From Prosthecobacter algae (GTDB taxonomy: Bacteria > Verrucomicrobiota > Verrucomicrobiia > Verrucomicrobiales > Verrucomicrobiaceae), in NCBI RefSeq assembly GCF_039542385.1, contig NZ_BAABIA010000003.1, forward strand, positions 434,001 to 498,000: 64,000 nt of DNA. Direction: 5' to 3'. A model generated the notes under the pieces. The model had not been told where the DNA came from. It saw only the letters and a list, made by a program, of their open reading frames with translations, and did not search any database. Shown piece by piece: positions 18,526 through 27,709 of this stretch; position 1 is the first letter of the stretch; each line of letters starts with the position of its first letter. The translations under genes were made by a program, and so were the position numbers.

Positions 18526-19227
18526 TTACGGCTTTTTCACCAACGCAAAACGGTACCAGCGAGAACCTCCTTGAGAGTCTGGGATCAAGATGGAGAGTTC
18601 TTCCCCAATCGAATTCACTTGAATCTTGTCCCGCTGCTCGATCCCCACTGCCTCACGACTGATCGAGACACTGAGCAGTTGGAATCCGATTTCCTTTGGA
18701 TCGATCCCATCAACGCTTTTGGTGGCGGTACGGTCCACACCATTATTGGCGCGTGAGTTTTTCCAATTTGGCCTCCACGGCTTGCCGTCCACATAAGTCG
18801 GCTCCTCCTGGCCCTGATGTCGCCCCGGTTTGGCATTGCCACCATTGATCCAATAAATGCCGTCCTTTTTTACTCGCAACTCGGAGGGACCATCGATCAA
18901 AGCCTCGATCACCACTGAGTTTGGAGGAGCCTCAGGCCGTCCAGAGGCTTTCACTTCAGAGCCAGTTTGCGCGTTTACTTTTTGCCGGAAATACAGATTG
19001 TCTTCAGCCGAAAAAGTATCTGCCGACAGAATAAAGACCTGCCCATCCTCCCGTTTCATCGTTACCTGATTGTCCTTAAAAGACACAAACTCAGCCTTCA
19101 AGGTTCGTCCTGACTTGTCCGTGAACACCCTAAGTTCCTCCGCAGTAGCTGTCGCAGTGCCGCCAACTCCTCCCCAGATAAGAACGCAGGACCAAATCAA
19201 GCCAGGGATGAAAAATCGGGCCACCAT
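18526..19227 (-). CDS. Exported SHD1-like domain protein of unknown function
   Basis: A 233-residue protein with a signal peptide (MVARFFIPGLIWSCVLIWGG...ATAEE) and, directly after, one copy of an SHD1-like beta module (FTDKSGRTLKAEFVSF to VFILSADTFSAED), common in Planctomycetes and Verrucomicrobia exported proteins. The C-terminal 130 residues (ESVVIEAL-like start, DGIYWINGG, RWYRFALVKKP) are not recognised. The ATG at 19227 places the signal peptide at the N-terminus; an upstream ATG at 19287 is possible. It converges on the DsbD-like gene with only 4 bp between the stops. Confidence 0.65.
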   Translation of the reverse strand: MVARFFIPGLIWSCVLIWGGVGGTATATAEELRVFTDKSGRTLKAEFVSFKDNQVTMKREDGQVFILSADTFSAEDNLYFRQKVNAQTGSEVKASGRPEAPPNSVVIEALIDGPSELRVKKDGIYWINGGNAKPGRHQGQEEPTYVDGKPWRPNWKNSRANNGVDRTATKSVDGIDPKEIGFQLLSVSISREAVGIEQRDKIQVNSIGEELSILIPDSQGGSRWYRFALVKKP

Positions 19228-19448
19228 AGGAATTTGATTAAACCCTGCTTGCACCTCCCTTTTCAAGACGAATTCTATCAAAAACAATTCCCAATGGATT
19301 TAGGGCTCGGTATTCGAGATTCACTGCCAATGGTTATCTGACAGCACCCGCACATCCACCCCAAGAAAGACCTGCATTTGTTCGTTAAGAATGCAGAAGT
19401 CTCGCCATTGAATTTTCGTCAGCCAAGGCCACTATCCTTCCTCACCCC

Positions 19449-20384
19449 ATGAAAGGCATCCTCGTCCTCATCCTCGCCGCAGCCGTCGGTTATGCTGCCT
19501 ATCAATATGTGTATCCGCAGATTGCCGATGCGCTGAAGTTTGAGAAACATAAGCCCAAGGAGGTGGTGGTGGCCCCCAAACCAGAACCGAAGAAGGAAGT
19601 CATCGTTATCGCCCCACCTAAACCTGTGGTGGAAGCACCGAAACCCGTCATGGAGCCCCCAAAACCCGCTCCTATGCCTGAAGCTCCGAAGCCGGAACCC
19701 GTGAAGCCGAAGGAAGGCGAGTTTGTCGCGCCGAACTTTGACCCGATTGATGTCGCCACACAAAACTGGGCCGCCATCCCCAAAAGTGCCTTTCCCCGTC
19801 CGGTGAAGTTGAAGAAAGATCTGAATCTGCAGATGAAGATCGGAAATTCCAGTGCCGCCACCCAGGTGAAAGCCGGTGGCACCATTGTGGCCGTAGGCCA
19901 GGAAGGCACGGATATCCTGGTCTCCCCCACCGAAACCTCGCCCATGCGCGGCAAGGTGGGTCTGGATGACACCGACCTCAAGGAAGTGCTGACTGACATC
20001 TATGAGCGCTGGAAAGTCGCCCGCACTGAGACCCTGCGCCGTGCCCATGACTTCAAACTGGCTGCTGCTGAGCGTGCGAAAAACGCGCCTCCTCCGACCA
20101 AAGGAGCCACCGCCAGTGCAGGCAACGATAAACCCGCCCGCGATGCCGATGGTACCTATCCCCTGCTGCTGGCCAGCATGAAGTCCGGACAGGTGACCGA
20201 GATCAAACCTGAAACCATCAAGGAGTGGGGTGAACCCCAGATGACCGATGGCGTGTGGACCGTGATCGTGAAATACGAAACCCAGACCATGTTCGGCAAA
20301 TTTGACACCGAGGCCCAGGCCCAGATCAAAAACGGCAAGGTCGAAAAATGGATCTACACAGGTTCCGGCGAAGAGGTGCCCTGA
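19449..20384 (+). CDS. Membrane-anchored proline-rich protein of unknown function
   Basis: A 311-residue protein with an N-terminal membrane segment (MKGILVLILAAAVGYAAYQY), a Pro/Lys/Glu-rich rod (about residues 30-95, repeats of PKPxxxxPKP), a small beta-rich domain (about 110-180, KIGNSSAATQVKAGGTIVAVG, SH3-like in appearance) and a C-terminal domain (about 235-311) of unknown type. The layout resembles an inner-membrane-anchored periplasmic protein with a spacer crossing the cell wall. No homolog is recognised. It is a single-gene unit ended by a clear terminator. Confidence 0.7.
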   Translation: MKGILVLILAAAVGYAAYQYVYPQIADALKFEKHKPKEVVVAPKPEPKKEVIVIAPPKPVVEAPKPVMEPPKPAPMPEAPKPEPVKPKEGEFVAPNFDPIDVATQNWAAIPKSAFPRPVKLKKDLNLQMKIGNSSAATQVKAGGTIVAVGQEGTDILVSPTETSPMRGKVGLDDTDLKEVLTDIYERWKVARTETLRRAHDFKLAAAERAKNAPPPTKGATASAGNDKPARDADGTYPLLLASMKSGQVTEIKPETIKEWGEPQMTDGVWTVIVKYETQTMFGKFDTEAQAQIKNGKVEKWIYTGSGEEVP

Positions 20385-20396
20385 TCATCATTCATT

Positions 20397-20442
20397 AAAA
20401 AGCCTGCCAAAAGCCGTCGATGCGGTCTTGGCAGGCTTTTTT
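20397..20442 (+). terminator. Intrinsic terminator after the proline-rich protein gene
   Basis: A 14-bp near-perfect stem (AAAAAGCCTGCCAA at 20397-20410 with TTGGCAGGCTTTTT at 20428-20441) and a T run. A-rich on the other side, so it could also act on transcripts from the convergent LRR gene, although that gene ends 96 bp away. Confidence 0.85.
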
Positions 20443-20537
20443 ATTGCCTGGAGATGGCCGTCGTTTGTTTATCCGCGATCTTTCCAGGAGGTAGGCCCGT
20501 CATCACTGACGGACCCCGTTTAAGCTTCCAGTGGGCA

Positions 20538-21731
20538 TCAGGGCGTGATGCGCGCACCGGCGGCCTTTAGCTCTTCAAGGAGCTTTTTGGAGGCATCATT
20601 GACGGGATTGCCCTCGACGAAGATCTGGCAGTAGGGAGCCCACTCGCGGCTGCCGTCGTTGTCCTTTTTCCACATTCGATGCAGTGGGGAAAAGTCCGCG
20701 ATTTGATTGTTCTCCAGGAATAAAAACTGCAGATCCGTCAGCGGTTCCAGAGGAGTGATATCCACCACTTTATTTCCTTTCAGAGATAGCATGGACAACC
20801 ATTTCAAAGAACCGATCCCCGTCAGATCAGTGATTTGATTTCCCTCGAGATAGAGGGTCCATACCTTGGGCAGCTTAAACAGTGGCTTAGCATCCTGGAT
20901 CAGGTTTCCAGCAAGATAAAGGGAAGTCAGGGAAACGATGCCTCCGAAGGGAGAAACATCGACAACCTTGTTATTCGTCAGCTCCACATACTGAAGAGCC
21001 TTGCAGCTTGCCAGCGGAGCTAGATCAGAGATCTCATTATTCCCCACATCCAGGAACTGAAGCCGCTCCAGGCCCCGGATCGGCCCCAAATTAGTGATCT
21101 TGTTTTCGGGCAGGGTCAGGGAAGCCAGGGCGGTGCATTTTTCCAGCCCGGTCAGGTCGGTTATGCCCAGGGCCTTGCCCTCGATGATGGAAACGGAGGC
21201 CACATCTTCCGCCGTCAGCGGCTCCTGATTGTCCCGTTTGGCAAAGACCTGCTTCCGTACGGCTGATTCGAGGGCTTTATCTTTGAAAACAGAAACGGGC
21301 TTTGGCGGCGCCGGGGGTGGTGTCGGTTTCGCGGGAGTGGTCGCTGGTGGAGTGGCGGGCGCAGGTTTTGTCTCCGGTTTGGCTGCTTGGGCCGGGGCAG
21401 GCTTAGGAGCCGCCGCAGGGGCAGGTTTTGCCTCCGGTTTCGGAGCGGGCGCTGGAACTGGCTTTGTCTCGGGTTTGGGCGCTGGTGCAGGAACCGCAGG
21501 AGTCACTGGCTTTGGCGCAGCTGCCGGGGACGTCGCTGGAGCTGTCGGAGTTGCAGGCTTAGCCTCCGGTTTGGCAGCCAGTGGAGTGGGCGCAGGTTTC
21601 GCAGGGGCAGTTTCGGCGGAGGGTTTAGCCACTTCCGCAGGCTTGGCTGGGGGCGGAGAGGCGGGTTTGACCTCCTGGGAGTGGACGGGAGAAAGGGCCA
21701 GGAGAAGAAACAGGGGGGTGGTCAGCTTCAT
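20538..21731 (-). CDS. Secreted leucine-rich-repeat protein with Pro/Ala-rich stalk
   Basis: A 397-residue protein with signal peptide MKLTTPLFLLLALSPVHSQ, a 145-residue Pro/Ala/Lys stalk made of near-repeats such as PAPKPE and AKPETKPAP, a short helical cap, and about seven internalin-type 22-residue leucine-rich repeats (LTGLEKCTALASLTLPENKI, LRR consensus with N at the turn) from about residue 225 to 365. Internalin-type LRRs bind proteins; secretion and the stalk suggest a surface or periplasmic binding role. The ATG at 21731 is chosen because it begins the signal peptide. The stalk DNA is repetitive and a likely site of length variation. Confidence 0.85.
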   Translation of the reverse strand: MKLTTPLFLLLALSPVHSQEVKPASPPPAKPAEVAKPSAETAPAKPAPTPLAAKPEAKPATPTAPATSPAAAPKPVTPAVPAPAPKPETKPVPAPAPKPEAKPAPAAAPKPAPAQAAKPETKPAPATPPATTPAKPTPPPAPPKPVSVFKDKALESAVRKQVFAKRDNQEPLTAEDVASVSIIEGKALGITDLTGLEKCTALASLTLPENKITNLGPIRGLERLQFLDVGNNEISDLAPLASCKALQYVELTNNKVVDVSPFGGIVSLTSLYLAGNLIQDAKPLFKLPKVWTLYLEGNQITDLTGIGSLKWLSMLSLKGNKVVDITPLEPLTDLQFLFLENNQIADFSPLHRMWKKDNDGSREWAPYCQIFVEGNPVNDASKKLLEELKAAGARITP

Positions 21732-21807
21732 GGCGTGAATGAACATAGCCCGTTTATACGGCATCGCGAGGTTGCATGTTAGCGTAAAATCGTCTCTGAG
21801 TCTTCTT

Positions 21808-22095
21808 ATGGTCAATGTCATTGTCATTCTCGAGATCGATCCAGCCCGCGTGGATGAATTCCTGGAAGTCATCACGTACAACGCCGCCGAATCCGTGAAG
21901 GAGCCCGGCTGCCTGCGCTTCGAGGTGAGCCGCCAGTTTGACCAACCCAACCTCTTTGCCCTCAGCGAAAGCTATGTGGACAAAGAGGCCATGGATGCCC
22001 ACTACCTCACCCCGCACTTTGCCGTCTGGAAGGAAAAATCGGCCACGGGCTTCGTCGCGAAGCGCTGGTCCGTCAAAGGCCCCGTGCTGGAGTAA
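21808..22095 (+). CDS. Antibiotic biosynthesis monooxygenase (ABM) family protein
   Basis: A 95-residue ferredoxin-like-fold protein (VNVIVILEIDPARVDEFLE, CLRFEVSRQ, ALSESYVDKEAMDAHYLTPHF) matching the small ABM/YgiN family, members of which are quinol monooxygenases or heme-binding proteins. The ATG at 21808 is used because similarity begins there. It is followed 6 bp later by moaA and is probably co-transcribed with it. Substrate unknown. Confidence 0.85.
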   Translation: MVNVIVILEIDPARVDEFLEVITYNAAESVKEPGCLRFEVSRQFDQPNLFALSESYVDKEAMDAHYLTPHFAVWKEKSATGFVAKRWSVKGPVLE

Positions 22096-22101
22096 ACCCC
22101 T

Positions 22102-23100
22102 GTGGAAGACGCCTTCGGCCATCGCATTTCCTACCTGCGCGTTTCCATCACGGACCGCTGCAACGAACGCTGCCGTTACTGCATGCCGGAGGAGGAGCAG
22201 GCCTGGTTCCCCAAGGACGAAGTACTGACCTATGACGAGATGCTGCGCGTGCTGCGGGTGGGCGCTGGCCTCGGCATCCGCAAAGTGCGCGTGACGGGTG
22301 GCGAGCCTCTGACCCGCCCTGGAGTAGCGGACTTTTGCGCGCAGATCTCTGCCATTCCCGGCATTGAAGAAATCGGCATCTCCACCAATGGCACCCTGCT
22401 TTCCAAGCTGGAAAACGGTGTCACCATGGCCGAACGGCTGGTCAAAGCGGGCGTGCGCAGCGCCAATGTCTCGCTCGATTCCCTGGACCGTGCCGCCTAC
22501 CAGCGCAGCACCAGCCGCGACCTGCTACCGAAGGTGATGGAAGGCATCGATGCCGCCATCGCCGCCGGTTTCCGCAGCATCCGCTTGAACTGCGTGCTGA
22601 TGAAAAACCAGACCGAGCGCGAGTTTGTCCCCCTGATGAATTACGCCTGGGAGAAAGGACTGCTGCTGCGCTTCATCGAACTCATGCCTGTGAGCACGCA
22701 AGAAGTCCTCAGCGAAGATAACTTCCTGGCCACCGGCACGGCCAAACAGCTCATCGAGCAGCACACCGGCCCGCTGACTCCGCTGCCCGACTTTAAGACC
22801 AACGGCCCCGCCACCTACTACGCCGTGCCCGGCACGGAGCAAAAGATCGGCTTTATCGGCGCGATGACCAACCTGCACTTTTGCGAGACCTGCAACAAGC
22901 TGCGCCTAACCAGTGATGGTAAACTGCGCCCCTGCCTGGGTAGCTGGCTGGAGTTTGACCTCCGCAACGTGCTGAGAAGCGGCTGCACGGACGAGGAACT
23001 GGCACGTTTCATCCTGGGCGTGGTGGAACGGAAGCCGAAAGAGCACGACTTCCGCGACAACTACCAGCCCAACCGGCGTATGATCGCCATCGGTGGTTAG
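22102..23100 (+). CDS. moaA: GTP 3',8-cyclase (molybdenum cofactor step 1)
   Basis: A radical SAM enzyme that starts molybdopterin synthesis from GTP. The 332-residue length is typical. The N-terminal cluster motif is [11 protein letters not shown], the SAM-binding GGEPL segment follows, the C-terminal second cluster is [18 protein letters not shown], and the protein ends in the conserved Gly-Gly. Start is a GTG at 22102, six bp after the ABM gene. No other moa genes are in the window. Its stop overlaps that of the convergent DUF1501 gene by 4 bp (23097-23100). Confidence 0.97.
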   Translation: MEDAFGHRISYLRVSITDRCNERCRYCMPEEEQAWFPKDEVLTYDEMLRVLRVGAGLGIRKVRVTGGEPLTRPGVADFCAQISAIPGIEEIGISTNGTLLSKLENGVTMAERLVKAGVRSANVSLDSLDRAAYQRSTSRDLLPKVMEGIDAAIAAGFRSIRLNCVLMKNQTEREFVPLMNYAWEKGLLLRFIELMPVSTQEVLSEDNFLATGTAKQLIEQHTGPLTPLPDFKTNGPATYYAVPGTEQKIGFIGAMTNLHFCETCNKLRLTSDGKLRPCLGSWLEFDLRNVLRSGCTDEELARFILGVVERKPKEHDFRDNYQPNRRMIAIGG

Positions 23101-24515
23101 GCCAGCACCTTCTTCACGGCATGCCCGTGGATGTCGGTGAGCCGGTAGTCACGGCCCTGGAAGCGATACGTTAGCCGCTCATGATCCACGCCCAGCAGGT
23201 GCATGATGGTGGCATTCAGATCATGCACATGCACCGGGTCCTCGGTGATGTTGTAGCAATAATCATCCGTGGCACCCAGCGTCATGCCTTTTTTCACACC
23301 GGCCCCGGCCATGAAGATGCTGAAGCAGCGCGGGTGGTGGTCGCGGCCATAGTTGGTCTCCGTCAGCGCGCCCTGGGAGTAGATGGTGCGGCCAAATTCA
23401 CCGCCCCAGACAATCAGGGTATCCTCCAGCAGCCCTCGCTGCTTCAGGTCCTTGATGAGTCCGGTGGTGGCCTGGTCCGTGTCATTGATCTGGCCCTGGA
23501 TGGCCTTCGGCAGACCGCCATGGTGATCCCACCCCATGTGAAAAAGCTGGATGCAGCGTACATCCCGCTCTGCCAGCCGCCGGGCCAGCAGGCAGTTCGC
23601 CGCATAGGTACCGGGTTTCATCACATCGGGGCCGTAGAGATCCAGCACACTCTTGGGCTCCTTGGAAATGTCCACCAGGTCCGGCACACTGGTCTGCATG
23701 CGGAAGGCCATTTCATATTGGGAGATGCGGGTGGCGGTTTCAGGGTCGCCAAAGGCGGCATGGTCCCGCTGGTTCAGCGTCGCCAGTTCATCCAGCATGC
23801 CTCTTCGCACTTCACGCGGCACGCCGGAGGGATTGGTGAGATAAAGCACCGGGTCCCCTTTGTTGCGGAATTTCACGCCCTGATGCTGGGTGGGCAGAAA
23901 GCCGCTGCTCCACAGGCGATCATACAGCGGCTGGTCATCCGGCCGCCCCGTGCCAAAGGATGTCAGCACGACATAGGCAGGCAGGTCACGGTTCACACTG
24001 CCCAGCCCATAACTCAGCCAGGAGCCGATGCTGGGCCGCCCGGCGAGCTGACTGCCCGTCTGGCAAAAGGTGATGGCCGGGTCATGATTGATTGCCTCGG
24101 TGTACATGGAGCGCACCACGCACAACTCGTCCGCCACAGATGGCAGGTGCTTCCACAGCTCGCTCAGCCAGGTCCCGCCCTGGCCATGCCGGGCAAATTT
24201 GAACATCGAAGGGGCCACCGGAAAGGACTTCTGCCCCGAGGTCATCGTGGTCAGCCGCTGGCCTTTGCGAATGGATTCTGGCAGGTCTTTGCCCCGTTGC
24301 GCCGCCATCTGCGGTTTCGGATCGAAGAGATCCATCTGCGAAGGCGCCCCGGACTGGAACAGGTAGATCACCCGTTTCGCCTTCGGCGCGTGATGCAGAT
24401 TGGCGGATGATGTCTCTGCCATCAGGGAGCCGAGCGCGGTCGAGCTGAGGGCTGCCGCACTGTTGCGCAGGAAGAGCCGACGATTGAGCGTGTCTTGGAT
24501 TTGGAAAGGATTCAT
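23097..24515 (-). CDS. DUF1501 family protein (second set)
   Basis: A 472-residue protein of the same family as the genes at 14300 and 29077. It carries an N-terminal export signal with a single-Arg-pair Tat-like motif ([14 protein letters not shown]), then [23 protein letters not shown] and [10 protein letters not shown]. Located 6 bp downstream of its PSCyt1 partner, so almost certainly translated from the same message. Function unknown; the sulfatase-like fold predicts metal-dependent hydrolysis, not shown here. Confidence 0.9.
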   Translation of the reverse strand: MNPFQIQDTLNRRLFLRNSAAALSSTALGSLMAETSSANLHHAPKAKRVIYLFQSGAPSQMDLFDPKPQMAAQRGKDLPESIRKGQRLTTMTSGQKSFPVAPSMFKFARHGQGGTWLSELWKHLPSVADELCVVRSMYTEAINHDPAITFCQTGSQLAGRPSIGSWLSYGLGSVNRDLPAYVVLTSFGTGRPDDQPLYDRLWSSGFLPTQHQGVKFRNKGDPVLYLTNPSGVPREVRRGMLDELATLNQRDHAAFGDPETATRISQYEMAFRMQTSVPDLVDISKEPKSVLDLYGPDVMKPGTYAANCLLARRLAERDVRCIQLFHMGWDHHGGLPKAIQGQINDTDQATTGLIKDLKQRGLLEDTLIVWGGEFGRTIYSQGALTETNYGRDHHPRCFSIFMAGAGVKKGMTLGATDDYCYNITEDPVHVHDLNATIMHLLGVDHERLTYRFQGRDYRLTDIHGHAVKKVLA

Positions 24516-24521
24516 GGCAGA

Positions 24522-27500
24522 TCAATCGCGGGTCACCACACGGTCGAGATTTAGCAACACGCCCGCCGTTGCGGTGTAGGCGGCGAGGTCCCTGGGGTTC
24601 AGGCTGGCATCGGCAGGGGAGGCCCCTTGAGTGATGGCCTTGGTGGCCTCCTCAGGGTGGGTTTCATACCAAGCGCGACGATCTTGCCAGCCGCGAAGCA
24701 GAAGGGCCAGGGCCTCAGGCTCAATCTCACGTGCAGTCGCTCTTCGAAAGCCGTAGCGGATGGCTTCCTCTGGTGTTTTGCCCTGCTTCATCATGAGCTG
24801 GGCCAGACCGCGTGCGGCCTCGACGAAGGTGACCTCATTCAGCATCGCCAGGGCCTGCAAAGGCGTGTTCGTGCGGCTGCGCTTCACCGTGCAAATCTCG
24901 CGCGTGGGCGCATCGAAGAGCAGCATCGTCGGCGGGGCAGCCGTGCGTTTCCAGATGGTGTAGAGACTGCGGCGGTAAAGGGCCTCTCCCGTATCGGCTT
25001 TATAGCCTCGCAGGTCCCCATACTTGCTCGTTTCATCCCACACGCCTTCAGGCATGTAGGGCCGCACGCTGGGGCCACCCACCGTGGGCACCAAAAGTCC
25101 GCCGATGGCCAGCGCCTGATCTCTCACCGTTTCACCACTGAGGCGGAAACGCGGCCCACGGCCTAACCAACGGTTCTCAGGATCTCGCTCCAAAAGCTCT
25201 GGTGTGATCTTCGAAGTCTGGCGGTAGGCCTGGCTGGTGACCATGAGCTTCAGCAGGTGCTTCATGTCCCAACCGCTGCTCATAAACTCCGCCGCCAGCC
25301 AGTCGAGCAATTCCGGATGCACGGGATACTCCGCCTGGATGCCGAGGTTCTCCGTCGTCTTGCAGAGGCCGGTTCCAAAGAGCCGCTCCCACTGCCGATT
25401 CACCCAGACCCGTGCGGTCAGTGGATTCTCAGAACTCACCAGCCAACGGGCGAGGCCCAGGCGATTGTTCGGCGCGTCCTTCGGCATCGGATTCAGCCAG
25501 GCAGGCACGGCCATCGTCACCTTCTCCCCCGGTTTATCATACTCCCCACGATGCAGGATAAAGGCATCCCTCACCTCCTTGGCCTCCCGCATCACCATGG
25601 TGGTAGGCAGGGCGTTCTCAAAATCTGTCATCGCCTTCTTTCGATCAGCCACGGCATCCATCTCACGACGCACAGGACTGTCTTCGCTAGCCAGATAGTA
25701 GTTCTGCAATTCCTGGGTCTGGGCAGCCGTGCGCTGAGCTGGAGCGATGGCCAAGATAGCTTTGATCTTTGTCAGATCCGCCTGGCCATCCAGCTTCACC
25801 AAGTTGGCAGGCAGCGCCGTAGAACTGAGGCGGAAACGGCCAATGTTATGTCCACCGATGGCCTCGTGCCGCAGTCGAAGGAGCAACATGCTCCCCTCGG
25901 CAGGCGCAATGGGACGCTCCAGCAGGAACATGGCCCGCCGGGCATCCTTGCGCGTGTTACCATCGATCGCCCAGCCCTTGCCGCGCTTTTTGTTCAGCAC
26001 GTTGGCGATCTCATAGCCCTTCTGGCTGTAGTCGGCCTCGGCCTTGGCCACGGTGATCTTCTCAGGTTTCCCACCTGGCTTCTGCACATACACATCAAAG
26101 TCGCTGAGGACGAAGTTACCGTTGGAATTCCGCCCCAGACTTCCCCCAGGCAGAGAGGCATCCGGCAGGCATTCCAGAAGCAGGGCCGATACCCCCTCGC
26201 GAGGCACGGGGGCATCGTAGAGATAAATATCGCGGAGGGGATTCAGGCCGCTGGCCAGATAGCTGCCGTCAGGCTGGCGGGTGAGTTTAGCCCCCTGCTC
26301 ATTCAATTTGGAGACCACTTGAGATGGCTCGAGGAAAGCCCAGGTCGGCTTCTGGGCCGCCAGTTTAGCGGCCGCTTCTTTCTCCCAAGCGGCCAGCAAC
26401 ATCGGCAGTTTTTTTCGTTCTTCGGCCAGAGTTTTTTCAGCCGACTCCACCGCTGCCTTCAGCACCCCCAGCCGCTGCTGCTGCTCGGGTGTGGTGACAT
26501 TCATGATTGGCACGGAGTTTCCTCCACTGCGATTCGATGCTCCTTGGATGGTGCCGCTTTCCTCGATGTTATTAAAAAACGCGAACATCGAATAAAAGTC
26601 ACGCTGGGTGATGGGGTCATACTTATGATCATGACAGCGAGCGCAATTCATGGTTAGGCCCAGCCAGGTGAAGCTGGTCGTCTCCACCCGATCAATGATG
26701 TTCTCAATGCGCCACTCTTCGGCAATGATGCCACCTTCGCCATTGATGCGGTGATTGCGGTTAAACCCGGTGGCGATCACCTGATCCTGGGTGGCATTCG
26801 GCAGCAGATCACCGGCGATTTGCTGAAGGGTGAACTGATCAAACGGCAGGTTCCGGTTGAAGGCCCCGATGACCCAGTCCCGCCAGGGCCACATGCTGCG
26901 GCTGCTGTCGGTCTGGAAACCGTGACTGTCCGCATAACGCGCAAAGTCCAGCCATTCACGGGCCATGTGCTCCCCATAATGCGGACTCTGCAAAAGACGG
27001 TCCACTACGCTGCTGTAGGCTTTTGAAAGCCCCGCGGGTCCCTGGGCGGCTTGGACAAATGCGGCCACTTCTTCCGGCGTAGGTGGCAGCCCGATGAGGT
27101 CCAAGGTCACCCGCCTGATCAGGGTGGCAGCATCGGCTTCGGGTGAAAAAGCCAGCTTCTCTTTGGCCAGGCGAGTGGCCAGAAATGAGTCAATGGCGGT
27201 GGAGACAGGGGCATTCGTCTGGGGCCGGGTGACGGGCTCAAAGGCCCAGTGCCCCTGATATTTTGCCCCTTCGGCGATCCATTGTTTCAGCAGTGCCGCT
27301 TCCGCTTTGGACACCGGTTTATGCATCTTGGCCGGGGGCATCAGATCGTCCGCATTGTCCGTCGTCACTCGGGCGATGATTTCACTGAGTTCGGGTTTGC
27401 CCGGCACAATGGCCACGGCTCCAGATTCCGCCGGCTTCAGGGCTTGGTCACGGAGGTCCAACCGCAGATCACCCTTACGCTCCTTTTCATCAAAGCCGTG

Positions 27501-27617
27501 GCAATGAAAGCACTTGTCCGAAAGGATGGGGCGGATGTCGCGATTGAACTGCACCTCCGCCGCCTGCGTGCAGGTGAGAGCCGTGAAAAAGGAAAGGAGG
27601 TAAAAAGGCCGCGTCAT
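24522..27617 (-). CDS. PSCyt1/DUF1549/DUF1553 protein with internal carbohydrate-binding-like insert (second set)
   Basis: A 1031-residue exported protein: signal peptide (1-19), cytochrome c-like PSCyt1 domain with CFHCH near residue 36 and a LMPPAKMHKP ligand region, DUF1549 ending in CARCHDHKYDPI, then an extra beta-rich region between DUF1549 and DUF1553 (contains LPGGSLGRNSNGNFVLSDFD and GKGWAIDG, resembling a discoidin-type module), and DUF1553 ending VLLNLDRVVTRD. Tandem with its DUF1501 partner 6 bp downstream. The HlyD-type adaptor gene lies 92 bp upstream on the same strand. Confidence 0.9.
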   Translation of the reverse strand: MTRPFYLLSFFTALTCTQAAEVQFNRDIRPILSDKCFHCHGFDEKERKGDLRLDLRDQALKPAESGAVAIVPGKPELSEIIARVTTDNADDLMPPAKMHKPVSKAEAALLKQWIAEGAKYQGHWAFEPVTRPQTNAPVSTAIDSFLATRLAKEKLAFSPEADAATLIRRVTLDLIGLPPTPEEVAAFVQAAQGPAGLSKAYSSVVDRLLQSPHYGEHMAREWLDFARYADSHGFQTDSSRSMWPWRDWVIGAFNRNLPFDQFTLQQIAGDLLPNATQDQVIATGFNRNHRINGEGGIIAEEWRIENIIDRVETTSFTWLGLTMNCARCHDHKYDPITQRDFYSMFAFFNNIEESGTIQGASNRSGGNSVPIMNVTTPEQQQRLGVLKAAVESAEKTLAEERKKLPMLLAAWEKEAAAKLAAQKPTWAFLEPSQVVSKLNEQGAKLTRQPDGSYLASGLNPLRDIYLYDAPVPREGVSALLLECLPDASLPGGSLGRNSNGNFVLSDFDVYVQKPGGKPEKITVAKAEADYSQKGYEIANVLNKKRGKGWAIDGNTRKDARRAMFLLERPIAPAEGSMLLLRLRHEAIGGHNIGRFRLSSTALPANLVKLDGQADLTKIKAILAIAPAQRTAAQTQELQNYYLASEDSPVRREMDAVADRKKAMTDFENALPTTMVMREAKEVRDAFILHRGEYDKPGEKVTMAVPAWLNPMPKDAPNNRLGLARWLVSSENPLTARVWVNRQWERLFGTGLCKTTENLGIQAEYPVHPELLDWLAAEFMSSGWDMKHLLKLMVTSQAYRQTSKITPELLERDPENRWLGRGPRFRLSGETVRDQALAIGGLLVPTVGGPSVRPYMPEGVWDETSKYGDLRGYKADTGEALYRRSLYTIWKRTAAPPTMLLFDAPTREICTVKRSRTNTPLQALAMLNEVTFVEAARGLAQLMMKQGKTPEEAIRYGFRRATAREIEPEALALLLRGWQDRRAWYETHPEEATKAITQGASPADASLNPRDLAAYTATAGVLLNLDRVVTRD

Positions 27618-27709
27618 GCCGAAGAGGTGCTACCCGCCCAAACGGACGAACAACGACAATTCTCTCCGGCCAGCCGGATTTGACATGGAGTGGGTCCAAG
27701 CTGCCAGCC

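Noticed and set aside
23181-24410. A 409-codon plus-strand frame opposite the second DUF1501 gene
   Set aside because: No recognisable motif; DUF1501 motifs are intact on the minus strand.
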